Assembly (NCBI GenBank): GCA_003576695.1
Contig: QOZQ01000008.1
Coordinates: 1 to 64,000 of the forward strand
Length of the DNA stretch: 64,000 nt
Origin: Taklimakanibacter lacteus
Lineage (GTDB): Bacteria > Pseudomonadota > Alphaproteobacteria > Rhizobiales > Aestuariivirgaceae
Reading direction: 5' to 3'
Shown: positions 1-11,338 of the stretch, piece after piece
Layout: every line of letters starts with the position of its first letter
Numbering within the stretch: the first letter of the stretch is position 1
The notes under the pieces: generated by a model
Seen by the model: only the letters and a program-made list of their open reading frames with translations
The model's database searches: none
What the model was told of the DNA's origin: nothing
Translations under genes and position numbers: made by a program

Positions 1-876
1 CCCACGCTCGACACCCGTGCGGTCGACACCGCGCAACAGAGCGCCGACATTGTCGCCGGCCTCGCCCTGGTCAAGCAGCTTGCGGAACATCTCGACGCCC
101 GTAACCGTCGTCTTCGTCGTCGGACGGATGCCGATGATCTCCACTTCCTCGCCGACCTTCACGATGCCGCGCTCGATGCGCCCCGTCACGACCGTGCCGC
201 GGCCCGAAATCGAGAACACGTCCTCGATCGGCATCAGGAACGGCTGGTCCTTCGGACGCTCAGGCTGCGGGATATAGCTGTCAACCGCCTGCATCAGCTT
301 CAGGATCGCATCATGGCCAAGCTCGGGGTTCTTGCCCTCGAGCGCCATCAGCGCCGAGCCCTTCACGATCGGGATCTCGTCGCCCGGGAACTGGTACGAC
401 TTCAGAAGATCGCGAACTTCCATCTCGACCAGTTCCAGAAGCTCCGGATCGTCGACCATGTCCACCTTGTTCATGAACACAACCAGCGCCGGAACGCCGA
501 CCTGGCGGGCAAGCAGGATGTGCTCGCGCGTCTGCGGCATCGGGCCGTCGGCAGCCGAAACCACCAGGATGGCGCCGTCCATCTGGGCAGCACCAGTGAT
601 CATGTTCTTCACATAGTCGGCATGGCCAGGGCAGTCGACATGCGCATAATGCCGGTTCTGCGTCTGGTACTCGACATGCGCCGTCGAAATCGTAATGCCA
701 CGCGCTTTCTCTTCCGGCGCCTTGTCGATCTGGTCATAGGCCGTATAGGTCGCACCACCCGTCTCAGCCAAAACCTTGGTGATCGCAGCCGTCAACGACG
801 TCTTGCCATGATCAACATGACCAATCGTCCCAATATTGCAATGCGGCTTGTCTCGGTTGAACTTCTCTTTGGCCAT
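1..876 (-). CDS. tuf: Translation elongation factor EF-Tu (5' part; runs off the window)
   Basis: EF-Tu delivers aminoacyl-tRNA to the ribosome in a GTP-dependent way in the cytoplasm. The visible 292 codons show the N-terminal GTPase domain: P-loop GHVDHGKT, the switch motif [12 protein letters not shown] and NKVDMVDD (NKxD), then domain 2 with a [13 protein letters not shown] stretch. The ATG at 876 opens the conserved N-terminus [20 protein letters not shown]. The C-terminus lies beyond base 1. It is transcribed away from rlmB, directly downstream of tRNA-Tyr and tRNA-Gly, the arrangement known for tuf loci next to secE/nusG in alphaproteobacteria. The family is unmistakable. Confidence 0.98.
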   Translation of the reverse strand, partial: MAKEKFNRDKPHCNIGTIGHVDHGKTSLTAAITKVLAETGGATYTAYDQIDKAPEEKARGITISTAHVEYQTQNRHYAHVDCPGHADYVKNMITGAAQMDGAILVVSAADGPMPQTREHILLARQVGVPALVVFMNKVDMVDDPELLELVEMEVRDLLKSYQFPGDEIPIVKGSALMALEGKNPELGHDAILKLMQAVDSYIPQPERPKDQPFLMPIEDVFSISGRGTVVTGRIERGIVKVGEEVEIIGIRPTTKTTVTGVEMFRKLLDQGEAGDNVGALLRGVDRTGVERG

Positions 877-914
877 TTCTACAACCCTGTTAACACGGCT
901 CGGACGTCAAACTT

Positions 915-988
915 TGGAGCGGGTGAGGGGAATCGAACCCCCGTCATCAGCTTGGAAGGCTGTTGCTCTACCATTGAGCTACACCCGC
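915..988 (-). tRNA. tRNA-Gly (UCC)
   Basis: A 74-nt cloverleaf on the minus strand. The acceptor stem is GCGGGTG/CACCCGC followed by T and an encoded CCA. The anticodon loop CTTCCAA gives anticodon UCC, and the T-arm contains GGTTCGATTCC. It lies between tRNA-Tyr and tuf, probably in one transcript. Confidence 0.96.
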
Positions 989-1056
989 CCGGGAACTCGA
1001 ACTCCTCAATCCTCATTCTCATCTCGGCGCTTCAGACCCTTGCCCCCTGAAAGCGA

Positions 1057-1141
1057 TGGTGGGGGAAGTAGGACTCGAACCTACGAAGTCGAAGACAGCG
1101 GATTTACAGTCCGCCCCCTTTGCCGCTCGGGACATTCCCCC
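1057..1141 (-). tRNA. tRNA-Tyr (GUA)
   Basis: An 85-nt class II tRNA with a long variable arm. The acceptor is GGGGGAA/TTCCCCC with A and an encoded CCA, the anticodon loop CTGTAAA gives GUA, and the T-loop sequence is GGTTCGAGTCC. It is the first gene of the tRNA-Tyr, tRNA-Gly, tuf series on this strand. Confidence 0.96.
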
Positions 1142-1301
1142 GAATCGCCGTATTGAGCTTGAGCCAAACGCCAAGGAGCCCGGGGGTTGCCCGGGCCCTT
1201 GAGTGGCGGCTTTATGCTCGCCGCGCCAGGACCTGTCAACCGCAAAAAAGCCAGATGTAACAAGGATTGAGCCGTTACCGCCTTCCTATATAAGGTCGCC
1301 C

Positions 1302-2066
1302 ATGGCCGATCACCAGAAATCCCCGCACGGCAGTGACGAGATTGAGCGCCTTTACGGCGTCCATACCGTCGCCGAGGCGCTCAAGAACCCGAAACGCAAG
1401 TTTATCAAGCTGCTGGCGACCAGGAACGCCGCCGACCGGCTGGCGCCCGAAATCGCCGCCGTCGGGCTGACCCCGGAGCCCGCCCTTCCCCGCGAGCTGG
1501 ACCGGCTGCTGGGCCCCGAAGCCGTCCATCAGGGCCTGGTCCTCGACTGCAAGCCCTTGCGTCAGCCACGGCTTGACCAGATCCCGCGCCAGGGAATCGT
1601 CATCCTGCTCGACCAGGTCACCGACCCCCACAATGTCGGCGCCATCATGCGGAGCTGCGCCGCCTTTGGCGCCACGGCCCTTGTCGCCACCGCCCGCCAC
1701 AGCCCGGAAGCCTCGGGCGTGCTGCTCAAATCGGCCTCCGGCGCCTACGAGCATCTGCCCTTCACCAAGGTCACCAACCTGGCCCGCGCCATGGAAGAGC
1801 TCAGGGGCTATGGCTTCCTCCTCCTCGGTCTCGACAGCGAGGCTGAGGAAGATATCGGCGATGCAAAGATTTCCCGCCCGGTGGCGCTGGTGCTTGGCGC
1901 CGAGGGCAAGGGCCTCAGGCAATTGACGCGCGAGACCTGCGATCTCGTGGTGAGGCTCGACATGCCGGGAGCGATCAAGAGCCTCAACGTGTCGAATGCG
2001 ACGGCGATCGCGCTCTATGCTTTGCACCGGTCGGGGGGCTCGGTTGCCGAAAAAGCGCAGGCCTGA
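1302..2066 (+). CDS. rlmB: 23S rRNA (guanosine-2'-O-)-methyltransferase RlmB (TrmH/SpoU family)
   Basis: A 254-aa SPOUT methyltransferase predicted to 2'-O-methylate a guanosine of 23S rRNA using SAM. The N-terminal substrate-binding part begins with IERLYGVHTVAEAL. The C-terminal knot carries the three family motifs: DPHNVGAIMRSCAAFGA, LGAEGKGL and LDMPGAIKSLNVSNAT. The ATG at 1302 was chosen because homologues begin shortly before the YGxHxVxEAL segment; reading upstream would run through non-conserved sequence. It is divergent from the tRNA/tuf unit and 39 bp before the MFS gene. Assignment to RlmB rather than another TrmH-family enzyme rests on the N-terminal domain and context. Confidence 0.9.
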   Translation: MADHQKSPHGSDEIERLYGVHTVAEALKNPKRKFIKLLATRNAADRLAPEIAAVGLTPEPALPRELDRLLGPEAVHQGLVLDCKPLRQPRLDQIPRQGIVILLDQVTDPHNVGAIMRSCAAFGATALVATARHSPEASGVLLKSASGAYEHLPFTKVTNLARAMEELRGYGFLLLGLDSEAEEDIGDAKISRPVALVLGAEGKGLRQLTRETCDLVVRLDMPGAIKSLNVSNATAIALYALHRSGGSVAEKAQA

Positions 2067-2105
2067 AACGGCCTGATCGGCTAGGAGGGCATCTCCGGAA
2101 ACAGG

Positions 2106-3338
2106 ATGCCAATCGTGACGACCGCCGAGAACGCCGACGCTCCTTCCCATCATGACACTGTGATCGCGGTGTTGAGCGCGCTCAGCCTCTGCCATCTCCT
2201 CAACGACATGATGCAGGCGCTGCTGCCGTCGATCTATCCGATCCTGAAGGACTCCTATCACCTCGATTTCGGCCAGATCGGCTTCATCACGCTCGCTTTC
2301 CAGCTCACCGCCTCGCTCCTGCAGCCGCTGGTCGGCATGTATACCGACCGCCGCCCGCTGCCTTATTCGGCGGCGATCGGCATGGGCATGACCGTCATCG
2401 GACTGGGCATGATCGCAACCGCCAACTCCTATCCGCTGCTGCTGGCCGCCGCCGCCTTTGTCGGCATCGGCTCGTCGATCTTCCACCCCGAGTCCTCGCG
2501 CATCGCACGGCTTGCTTCCGGCGGCCGGCACGGCTTCGCTCAGTCCCTGTTCCAGGTCGGCGGCAATGTCGGGTCCGCCATCGGCCCCCTGCTCGCGGCG
2601 CTGATCATCCTGCCTCACGGCCAGAAAAGCGTCGCCTGGTTCATGGCGGCGGGTATTGTCGCCATGGGTCTCCTGACCTTCGTCGGCCGCTGGTACGCCA
2701 CCCACGGACGCACGCGCGTTTCTGCAACAAGCAAGCGCCACAAGGTCGCGCATCTTTCGCGCAACCGCGTCATCCTCTCGATCGCGGTCCTGGTCGCCCT
2801 GGTGTTCTCGAAATTCGTCTACATGGCGAGCCTCGGCAACTACCTCACCTTCTATCTGATCGAAACCTTCGGCGTGTCGGTGCACGGCTCGCAGCTCTAT
2901 CTGTTCGTCTTTCTCGCCGCGGTTGCCGCCGGCACTTTCCTGGGCGGCCCGCTCGGCGACTATTTCGGCCGCAAATATGTGATCTGGTTCTCGATCCTGG
3001 GCACCGTCCCGTTCACGCTGGCCCTGCCCTATGCCAATCTCGAATGGACGCTGGTGCTGGCCATCATCATTGGTTTGATCCTGTCTTCGGCCTTCTCGGC
3101 CATCGTCGTCTATGCGCAGGAGCTCGTGCCCGGCCGGCCCGGCATGATCGCCGGCCTCTTCTTCGGCCTTGCCTTCGGCATGGGGGGATTGGGTGCTGCC
3201 ATCCTCGGCGAGATCGCCGACTGGACGAGCATCGGCTATGTCTTCAAGCTCTGCTCATTCCTGCCGCTCATCGGGCTCGTGACCTGGTTCCTGCCCAACA
3301 TCGAGGGCAGCCGCTCGCAGGCGAAGGCCGCCGCCTGA
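2106..3338 (+). CDS. MFS transporter, fosmidomycin resistance protein (Fsr) type
   Basis: A 410-aa inner-membrane transporter of the major facilitator superfamily with about 12 hydrophobic segments. The N-terminal half has the stretches LCHLLNDMMQALLPSIYPIL and QPLVGMYTDRRP (the MFS loop 2-3 motif), and HPESSRIARLASGGRHG before the central loop. All three are typical of the Fsr branch, whose members export fosmidomycin and related compounds by proton antiport. The centre (about 195-225) is a basic cytoplasmic loop. It follows rlmB by 39 bp, possibly co-transcribed. The true substrate cannot be read from the sequence. Confidence 0.85.
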   Translation: MPIVTTAENADAPSHHDTVIAVLSALSLCHLLNDMMQALLPSIYPILKDSYHLDFGQIGFITLAFQLTASLLQPLVGMYTDRRPLPYSAAIGMGMTVIGLGMIATANSYPLLLAAAAFVGIGSSIFHPESSRIARLASGGRHGFAQSLFQVGGNVGSAIGPLLAALIILPHGQKSVAWFMAAGIVAMGLLTFVGRWYATHGRTRVSATSKRHKVAHLSRNRVILSIAVLVALVFSKFVYMASLGNYLTFYLIETFGVSVHGSQLYLFVFLAAVAAGTFLGGPLGDYFGRKYVIWFSILGTVPFTLALPYANLEWTLVLAIIIGLILSSAFSAIVVYAQELVPGRPGMIAGLFFGLAFGMGGLGAAILGEIADWTSIGYVFKLCSFLPLIGLVTWFLPNIEGSRSQAKAAA

Positions 3339-3393
3339 ACGGGCGTTGCGCCTCGCGGCAGCGCCCGCTATATGGCCTTCGCATTCGCGCGTG

Positions 3394-3468
3394 GCCGGAA
3401 TAGCTCAGCGGTAGAGCAGCGGTTTTGTAAACCGAAGGTCGGGGGTTCAATCCCCTCTTCCGGCACCA
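3394..3468 (+). tRNA. tRNA-Thr (UGU)
   Basis: A 75-nt cloverleaf with acceptor GCCGGAA/TTCCGGC, then A and encoded CCA. The anticodon loop TTTGTAA reads UGU, and the T-arm is GGGGGTTCAATCCCC. It lies 55 bp after the MFS gene on the same strand. Confidence 0.96.
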
Positions 3469-3502
3469 CTTCAGTCAGGCGGCACGCGCTGCCTCCGCCC
3501 CG

Positions 3503-3931
3503 CTAACTATCGAGAGGAACGCCCTCATCGATGCAACGCCGACGTATGGCGTCGGGCGGTTGCCGGCCCCCCACGCCGATCAGCAGCGCGTTTCTCATCT
3601 TCGGGACATACATCGCGACAAAGGGCTGATATCCGCTGCTGCCCGGATTGACCCATCCACAGACGATGTAGCTCTGCGTGGTGAATTGGCTGACTCTGGC
3701 TTTCATCCTGCCGAAGACTGCGGAATTGTCGTCAGAAAGGCCCCGCCTTACACCCTGTTCTATATCCGTCCGCTGTTCAGCGGTGAGTTCAGCCAATCCT
3801 GTCAGGCCGGCCGCCGCTTCCGGGTCCGCCGACGCTTGCGCGGTCGGGGGGACGTCCTCCAGGTCCGGCATGGACGCGGTACTGCATCCGCCGAGGAGAA
3901 AAAACGGCAGTATCAGTACCCCTTTCCTCAT
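3503..3931 (-). CDS. Small secreted lipoprotein, function unknown
   Basis: A 142-aa protein starting at the ATG at 3931, preceded by a clear ribosome binding site (GGGAGGAGT). The N-terminus is a lipoprotein signal, MRKGVLILPF then FLLGGC, with the lipobox cysteine at residue 16, so it is predicted to be lipid-anchored in the envelope. The mature part has an acidic, Ala/Pro-rich linker followed by a globular domain with a CGWVNPGSSGYQPF segment that resembles small periplasmic domains of unknown function. It is divergent from the membrane protein at 4064. No enzymatic motif is visible. Confidence 0.75.
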   Translation of the reverse strand: MRKGVLILPFFLLGGCSTASMPDLEDVPPTAQASADPEAAAGLTGLAELTAEQRTDIEQGVRRGLSDDNSAVFGRMKARVSQFTTQSYIVCGWVNPGSSGYQPFVAMYVPKMRNALLIGVGGRQPPDAIRRRCIDEGVPLDS

Positions 3932-4063
3932 GACTCCTCCCGACCGCCTCCGCCAAACGACAGTTTCCGCCAAGTTTGTGGGCCTAGCATTCAAATTACC
4001 AAGCGTCAAATATTGTTGGCGCCCACCTTGCCGTGACTCACAAATGTCGGCAATGATTGTCGG

Positions 4064-4858
4064 ATGGATGCTGTTAAGAACGTGGGACGGGGCTGGTTGG
4101 TCGCCCTCATCGCCTTTCTCATGATTCCCGCAGCCTATATTGAGCTGGCACCGCTTTTGCGCGATTGGGCCCGGCCGCCCGTGACCAGTGAAACCGACCT
4201 GCGCGCCGAGGTCGAGAAGGAGCTGGCCGGCTTCAAGACATATCAGGTTCTCAAGGAATATTATCCCGAAGCCTATGCGCAATTGCTGGAGCTCGTCTTC
4301 AGGGACATGCGTGAGGGCACCGATCCCCAGCGAGCCCTGATCGAGGGCGCCGAGTTCACCGCCAATCTCAGAAGGCAGAACGCCCCCTATTTCGCCATGG
4401 CGAGCTTGCAGCGCCTGCGCCTGAGCCTGAGCGCGCAAATCCCTCAATATGACTATGTCAGGACCGGATATGGCTTCAAGGTCTGCAACGAGCTGGTCGC
4501 CAAAGGTGGCGTTGCCCTCACCCGGACACTTGGCCCCGATTTCCTCAAGGACCAGACGCTGATGCAGCTCTCGGACGAGACGACCGGATATTATTTCCGC
4601 ACGGCCGCCGAAGGCAAAAGCCTGAAGCTCAAGCATCTGCAGCCCACCGTAGCGGACTGGCGCATCACCGTCGGCTATCTGAAATCGAAGGGCATGACGG
4701 ATGCCGATCTGCAGCTCATCATCGAGCCGGGCAAGCACCTGGATGACAAGCGCATGTGCGATGTGGCGATAAAATTCTATCAGACCATCACGACGATGGA
4801 CAACGATGCGGCGCAGCGCATCGTGCCTTATCTCGCCTCGGTCGCCGCCGCAGGCTGA
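4064..4858 (+). CDS. Membrane-anchored protein of unknown function
   Basis: 264 aa with one N-terminal transmembrane segment (about residues 11-31) followed by a soluble, presumably periplasmic domain rich in helices (DLRAEVEKELAGFKTYQVLK, DMREGTDPQRAL). Two cysteines (near residues 143 and 231) could form a disulfide. The ribosome binding site before the ATG at 4064 is weak, so the start is uncertain by a few codons. It is divergent from the lipoprotein gene at 3503-3931, with 132 bp between. I do not recognise a family. Confidence 0.65.
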   Translation: MDAVKNVGRGWLVALIAFLMIPAAYIELAPLLRDWARPPVTSETDLRAEVEKELAGFKTYQVLKEYYPEAYAQLLELVFRDMREGTDPQRALIEGAEFTANLRRQNAPYFAMASLQRLRLSLSAQIPQYDYVRTGYGFKVCNELVAKGGVALTRTLGPDFLKDQTLMQLSDETTGYYFRTAAEGKSLKLKHLQPTVADWRITVGYLKSKGMTDADLQLIIEPGKHLDDKRMCDVAIKFYQTITTMDNDAAQRIVPYLASVAAAG

Positions 4859-4864
4859 GCGCGT

Positions 4865-5080
4865 TCAGCGCGCCTGGCGTTCGAGCTCGGCGGCGAGGCT
4901 GCGCACCAGGAGCTTGGCATGGCGCAACGCCAGCGCCTTCTTCTCGTCACCGCTCTGCCGCGCACCACCGCCCGGCAGGTTCGAGTCGACTTCGAAATGG
5001 ATATTGCCGACATGCTCGATGCGGTAGTTGGCTTTGAAGGATCTGGTCTCTTCGTTCCACGTCAGTCTGGTGTTGCCCAT
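4865..5080 (-). CDS. Small conserved-type hypothetical protein (71 aa)
   Basis: A 71-aa soluble protein beginning MGNTRLTWNEETRSFKANY. The ATG at 5080 has a good Shine-Dalgarno (GGCGAGGAGGC), which is why a longer upstream reading was rejected. The first half looks like beta strands and the second like a charged helix (KKALALRHAKLLVRSLAAEL). It is convergent with the membrane protein ending at 4858 (6 bp apart). No function can be assigned. Confidence 0.6.
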   Translation of the reverse strand: MGNTRLTWNEETRSFKANYRIEHVGNIHFEVDSNLPGGGARQSGDEKKALALRHAKLLVRSLAAELERQAR

Positions 5081-5239
5081 GTCACGCCTCCTCGCCGGCC
5101 CGGAAAAACCTAACACCACTTCCGCGATCCGAAAAGACGGCTCGGTCAAAAAGACCGGGCCGAATGGCTTAATTATTTGCAAGCTTCATGACAGTTACGT
5201 GTCGACACATCACCTTGAGGCAACAGTGAATTTCCAGTT

Positions 5240-5845
5240 TCATCGAGGCGATGTGACCTCGACTTCGATCTCGGTGCAGGCATCGCCATTGGTCGGATGA
5301 AAGTCGACCGAGCAGGCGGTGACCACGAGGAGCAGGTCGCGCTCGGCCCGCAAGGTCACATAGCCGCCGGGCGGGTTGATCGAGGCCAGGACATCGATGC
5401 GGCCATTGGGCTGCGGCGGTGAGTTCTGGAACAGGTCCACCGGATCAGGCACGAAGCTGATGGCGATGCCGGAGCGCTTGAGCGCCGCCAGAAGATTGTC
5501 CTGGCAATTGGGATGATCGGGCAGTCCCGCATGATCATAGAGCGCGCGATCGCAGGCCGGATAGAGCATGTCATGGGGCCCGGGCGATGCATCCTCGATC
5601 AGCGTCAGCATCGGCTCGGCCTTGGCGCTGTAGAAGCTCTCGCCTATCCGTGGAAAGAGCCTTTCGGTGATATTGCGCGTCTGCGATGTCGAGAGCCAGT
5701 CGAGCGCGCCTTCTTCAGTCGCGAAGGCCCAGAGATCCGCGACCTGTTGGCCCTTCGGATCGATGATGCGGACAAGATCGCCGCGCTTGACGGCGACAGC
5801 CTCGCCGCTCTGCGGCGCGATGGTGATGTGGCGTGATGACGGCAT
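5240..5845 (-). CDS. DUF1989 / urea carboxylase-associated family protein
   Basis: 201 aa. The pattern GEAVAVKRGDLVRIIDPKGQQVADLWAF, the central CDRALYDHAGLPDHPNCQDN segment and the terminal INPPGGYVTLRAERDLLLVVTACSVD region match DUF1989 proteins. These often sit beside urea carboxylase or guanidine utilisation genes and have conserved Cys/His/Asp residues suggestive of metal binding. No urea or guanidine genes are adjacent here, so its substrate context is missing. The ATG at 5845 is used. It is monocistronic as far as can be seen, with gaps of 159 bp and 181 bp on its two sides. Confidence 0.8.
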   Translation of the reverse strand: MPSSRHITIAPQSGEAVAVKRGDLVRIIDPKGQQVADLWAFATEEGALDWLSTSQTRNITERLFPRIGESFYSAKAEPMLTLIEDASPGPHDMLYPACDRALYDHAGLPDHPNCQDNLLAALKRSGIAISFVPDPVDLFQNSPPQPNGRIDVLASINPPGGYVTLRAERDLLLVVTACSVDFHPTNGDACTEIEVEVTSPR

Positions 5846-6026
5846 GAATCTCTCACCGGGATGATGTCCGAAGGATGCCGGCGCTCCTTGCGGGATTGCG
5901 GCGTCAAACGCAAGAACGGGATTAGACGAGCCGGATCAAAGGGCTGCTGTTCCCTTCCGGGAACTTTCCTGAAATCCGGACGTTGTCACTCGCAGCGTCA
6001 GCAACCTGGATTGCGAGGTTACTCCC

Positions 6027-6485
6027 TTGGCCAAAGCAGCGAAGAAAACCCGGCGCCCCCGCCGCACATCCTACAGCAAGCCGGTCGGCAATCGCATTTT
6101 CGACGATGCCCTGTCCCTAGCCTCGACACTGGCGGAAAGCCGCAAGCGCTCAGGCGCCGATCGGATCGTCGAGCTTGCCTCAGCCACCCGGGACTTCGGC
6201 GCAACCCTCGATGATTTTCCGCAACTGCGGTTCTACAGCGACGCCGCGGCGGAAAATCTCGATGACCTCGCCGACTATATCGCCAAGACCGAATTTCCCG
6301 ACATGCTGGAAGACTTCACCCATTTCGCCAGGCGCCAGCCGGTTGCGACCCTGACGCTCGGCGTCGCGGCTGGTCTTGCCTTCACGCAATTGGTGCATGG
6401 CTGGCCGGTCCCGATGAAGGCGCGCCCAAAATCCTCCGCCGGACGCACAAGACGGCGCGGACGCGCCCGCAAGGCCGTGCATTAG
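6027..6485 (+). CDS. Small basic protein with one membrane segment, first of a four-gene set
   Basis: 152 aa starting with TTG at 6027. The N-terminus is strongly basic (KKTRRPRRTSYSK). The middle is helical, one hydrophobic segment (about residues 108-124, VATLTLGVAAGLAFTQL) precedes a Lys/Arg-rich tail. It is followed 10 bp later by the holin-X-like gene and then by two more small proteins, forming a probable four-gene operon (6027-7593). Comparable sets of small membrane proteins with DUF3618 and holin-X domains occur in alphaproteobacteria and are sometimes linked to envelope stress; that link is an inference. Confidence 0.65.
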   Translation: MAKAAKKTRRPRRTSYSKPVGNRIFDDALSLASTLAESRKRSGADRIVELASATRDFGATLDDFPQLRFYSDAAAENLDDLADYIAKTEFPDMLEDFTHFARRQPVATLTLGVAAGLAFTQLVHGWPVPMKARPKSSAGRTRRRGRARKAVH

Positions 6486-6495
6486 GAGCAGCGCC

Positions 6496-6888
6496 ATGGC
6501 GCACACTGAGGGCAAACCGGACACCACCTTGAGCGAGCTCCTCGACCAGTTGAAGAGCGATGGTCGGGCCTGGGCCTCGGCGGAACGGCGCCTCTTCCGG
6601 GCGAAGGTAAGCTCGCGCGTCCGGCGTGTGGAAGTCGCGGCGTTGATGGCGGTTGGCGCCCTGATGGCGGCAATCGCCGCATCGGTCACATTGGCCAACG
6701 TCCTTGTGGCGAGCCTGACGCCGTCCCTGGGCCCGGTCATGGCAGGCCTCGCCATCGGATTCATGCTGATCGTGATCGCCGGCGGCCTGATCGCCTGGAT
6801 CCGGACGATCCTGCACACAGCCGTGCTGAAGGGCCGCACGCAGGATACAGCGAGGACCATCTGGAGCGCGCTCAATGAGCCGAATTGA
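6496..6888 (+). CDS. Phage-holin-X-like (DUF1469 type) small membrane protein
   Basis: 130 aa. An N-terminal amphipathic region (LSELLDQLKSDGRAWASAER) is followed by two hydrophobic helices (about residues 48-71 and 78-102) with a short turn. This is the arrangement of the Actinobacterial Holin-X / DUF1469 family, usually chromosomal and not a phage lysis gene. The start has AGGAGCAGCGCC upstream. Its 3' end overlaps the next gene by 14 bp, consistent with co-translation. Confidence 0.75.
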   Translation: MAHTEGKPDTTLSELLDQLKSDGRAWASAERRLFRAKVSSRVRRVEVAALMAVGALMAAIAASVTLANVLVASLTPSLGPVMAGLAIGFMLIVIAGGLIAWIRTILHTAVLKGRTQDTARTIWSALNEPN

Positions 6889-7192
6889 TGAGCTGGAAGC
6901 CGAGGCCGATCGCCGCCGCGCGGATTTCGCCAGAAGCCTGCGCAAGGTGAGGCGCAAACTGACACCGCTCGGCCTTGCCGATGAGGCCTTGCGCCAACTC
7001 GACCCGCGACGGCAGGCCGTCGCCGCCGCCGGCCGGTCATTGCGCCGCAATCCCCTGCCCGTCATTCCCGTGCTGCTGGGACTGAGCTGGCTCGCTTTGG
7101 ACGCCCGCCGGCCGCGACAAGCCAAGGCCCAGCGCATCAGGCGCAAGGCCAGATCACTCATCGCAACTCAAAAGAAGGAGGTTCCAAGATGA
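6875..7192 (+). CDS. DUF3618-like small protein
   Basis: 105 aa with an N-terminal charged helix containing IDELEAEADRRRADFARSL, the type of motif found at the start of DUF3618 proteins. A short hydrophobic segment (about 60-75) and a basic C-terminus follow. It overlaps the holin-X-like gene by 14 bp, and its stop codon overlaps the next start (ATGA). It is probably an inner-membrane-associated small protein; function unknown. Confidence 0.65.
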   Translation: MSRIDELEAEADRRRADFARSLRKVRRKLTPLGLADEALRQLDPRRQAVAAAGRSLRRNPLPVIPVLLGLSWLALDARRPRQAKAQRIRRKARSLIATQKKEVPR

Positions 7193-7576
7193 AGACCACC
7201 CGGAAAACCAAGACGACGCGGCGGGCTCGCCGAAACGGCAAGACGACCGCCGCCCGGTCGCTGCAGGACAATGCCGGCATGGCGATGCGCCGCGGCCGGG
7301 AAACTCTCGGACGAGCCTATGACTGGGCCCATGAAGCGGCCGGAAGCTCCCACCTCCCCCATTTGCGCATGCCGCGCCGCGCCGATCTCGCTCATCTGAG
7401 CGAAGCCAATCCCTTGCTGCTGGGCGCGGTCGGCCTGGGACTCGGCGTCGCGATCGGAACCCTCTTCCCCTATGGCATGCGCCGCGCTGCGCCCGTCCGC
7501 GCCAGCCGCGCCAGCAATAGCGGCAGCGCGGCAAAGCCGACCCGGCGCCGGCGCCGCAAGGCAGCGCGCCCGGCCG

Positions 7577-7593
<17 letters not shown>
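7189..7593 (+). CDS. Basic small membrane protein, last of the four-gene set
   Basis: 134 aa with Arg/Lys-rich ends (RKTKTTRRARRNGKTTAARS and RRRRRKAARPA) and one hydrophobic segment near residues 89-107 (LLLGAVGLGLGVAIGTLFP). The start overlaps the preceding stop (ATGA) and has a strong AAGGAGG upstream. The 3' end overlaps the convergent valS 3' end by 17 bp. Function is not recognisable. Confidence 0.65.
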
Positions 7594-10249
<2,656 letters not shown>

Positions 10250-10455
10250 GATTTTCGCTGATTTGGGGAGGCATGGCGGGCTTTAAACACCAGAGCGCTG
10301 CCTGTTTCAACCGGCCTTTAGCGCGCATCCTCGAGGCGGCGCATGCGTGGTGACTGCCTTTTATCCGCTGTCATCGCTGGATTGCCCCCCGCAAACCCCT
10401 CGAACCCAGGCCAAACGCTCCGCTCCCAGGCCGGACTGGATCAATGGAACAACGA

Positions 10456-11157
10456 TTATCGCTGCGGCCGCCGGACAACGCGCTCGATTTCCTCACGCAC
10501 CAGCCGTTCGACGATCTTGGGCAGATTGTTGTCGAGCCATTCCTTCAGCATGCCCCTGAGAAGCTCATGCGCGATGTCGGTGATCGGGCGGTCGCCCAAT
10601 GCTCGCCTGGTGATCGTATCTGCCAATTGATCGAAAGCGGCCTGTGTCGCGGCACTGCTGCTCTCCGACATGAGGCCGCCCGCCGGCGCCCCCATGCTTT
10701 GCCGGTTGTCGAGGCTCACGGGCGGCGGCAAGTAGCGCTGGGAGACTTGCGGCCGGCCTGCCGGATAAGGCGGCTCGACCGGCGCCGATTCGTCATAGTC
10801 GGAGACCTGCGCGCCATAATAGCCGTCATAGATATACTGCCCGTCGTCTTCGGGCATGGCGACCGGTTCGGGCCGCGGCTCGATTGGTTCCCGCTCCCGC
10901 CGCGCCGACTCGAAGCTCCGCCTTGTCCCCAAAATACCGGCGAAGCCCTGTGACGATTGTGATGCCGTGCTCGAATTGTAGTCGCGCTGGCGGTTGTCCT
11001 GCGACGTCAACGGCCGGTCGAGCTTCACTCTGAGCTCTGCCATTGCCCCACCCAAACGGTCTGCCGGCGCTCCGGTGGCATTCTCGTCAATGGCACGCCT
11101 TATGGAAGCCAGCACGTCTTCCATTCTGGGCTCGGCCGGTTTGTGGCCTTGTTTCAT
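10456..11157 (-). CDS. popZ: PopZ-like cell-pole organising protein (DUF2497)
   Basis: 233 aa. It has the two hallmark segments of alphaproteobacterial PopZ: an N-terminal helix PRMEDVLASIRRAIDEN, and a C-terminal helical oligomerisation region with LLRGMLKEWLDNNLPKIVER and LVREEIERVV. They are separated by a long Pro/acid-rich disordered linker (residues about 60-165). PopZ forms a polymeric polar scaffold that recruits chromosome-segregation and signalling proteins. The ATG at 11157 puts about ten residues before MEDVLASIRR, as in known members; a longer start at 11187 is possible. It sits between valS and tolC on the same strand. Confidence 0.85.
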   Translation of the reverse strand: MKQGHKPAEPRMEDVLASIRRAIDENATGAPADRLGGAMAELRVKLDRPLTSQDNRQRDYNSSTASQSSQGFAGILGTRRSFESARREREPIEPRPEPVAMPEDDGQYIYDGYYGAQVSDYDESAPVEPPYPAGRPQVSQRYLPPPVSLDNRQSMGAPAGGLMSESSSAATQAAFDQLADTITRRALGDRPITDIAHELLRGMLKEWLDNNLPKIVERLVREEIERVVRRPQR

Positions 11158-11338
11158 TGAGGTTAAGTCCTGTCGCCGGCGACTCATATGCACCAACTCC
11201 CGATCAAGATCGCGCAAAACGGGAGCACTTGCAAATTGCGGGCAAAGCCTATCACAAGAACAGCGGGCCTGCGCTCATGTTTCGCACCGTTGCCGCGGAA
11301 AGCGTCTCGCGCAGGAGATGGCGAGGAACGGCTTCGGT

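Noticed and set aside
1177..1200. GCCCGGG/CCCGGGC hairpin upstream of tRNA-Tyr as a terminator
   Set aside because: It lacks a T tract on either strand and sits in the divergent promoter region, so termination is not supported.
1275..2885. Long minus-strand frame opposite rlmB and the MFS gene
   Set aside because: Composition is typical of antisense frames in GC-rich genes, and both plus-strand proteins have strong family motifs.
6496..6888. Prophage remnant suggested by the holin-like gene
   Set aside because: No integrase, terminase, capsid or endolysin genes are near. The holin-X/DUF1469 type is a normal chromosomal membrane family, and a DUF3618-like gene follows it.
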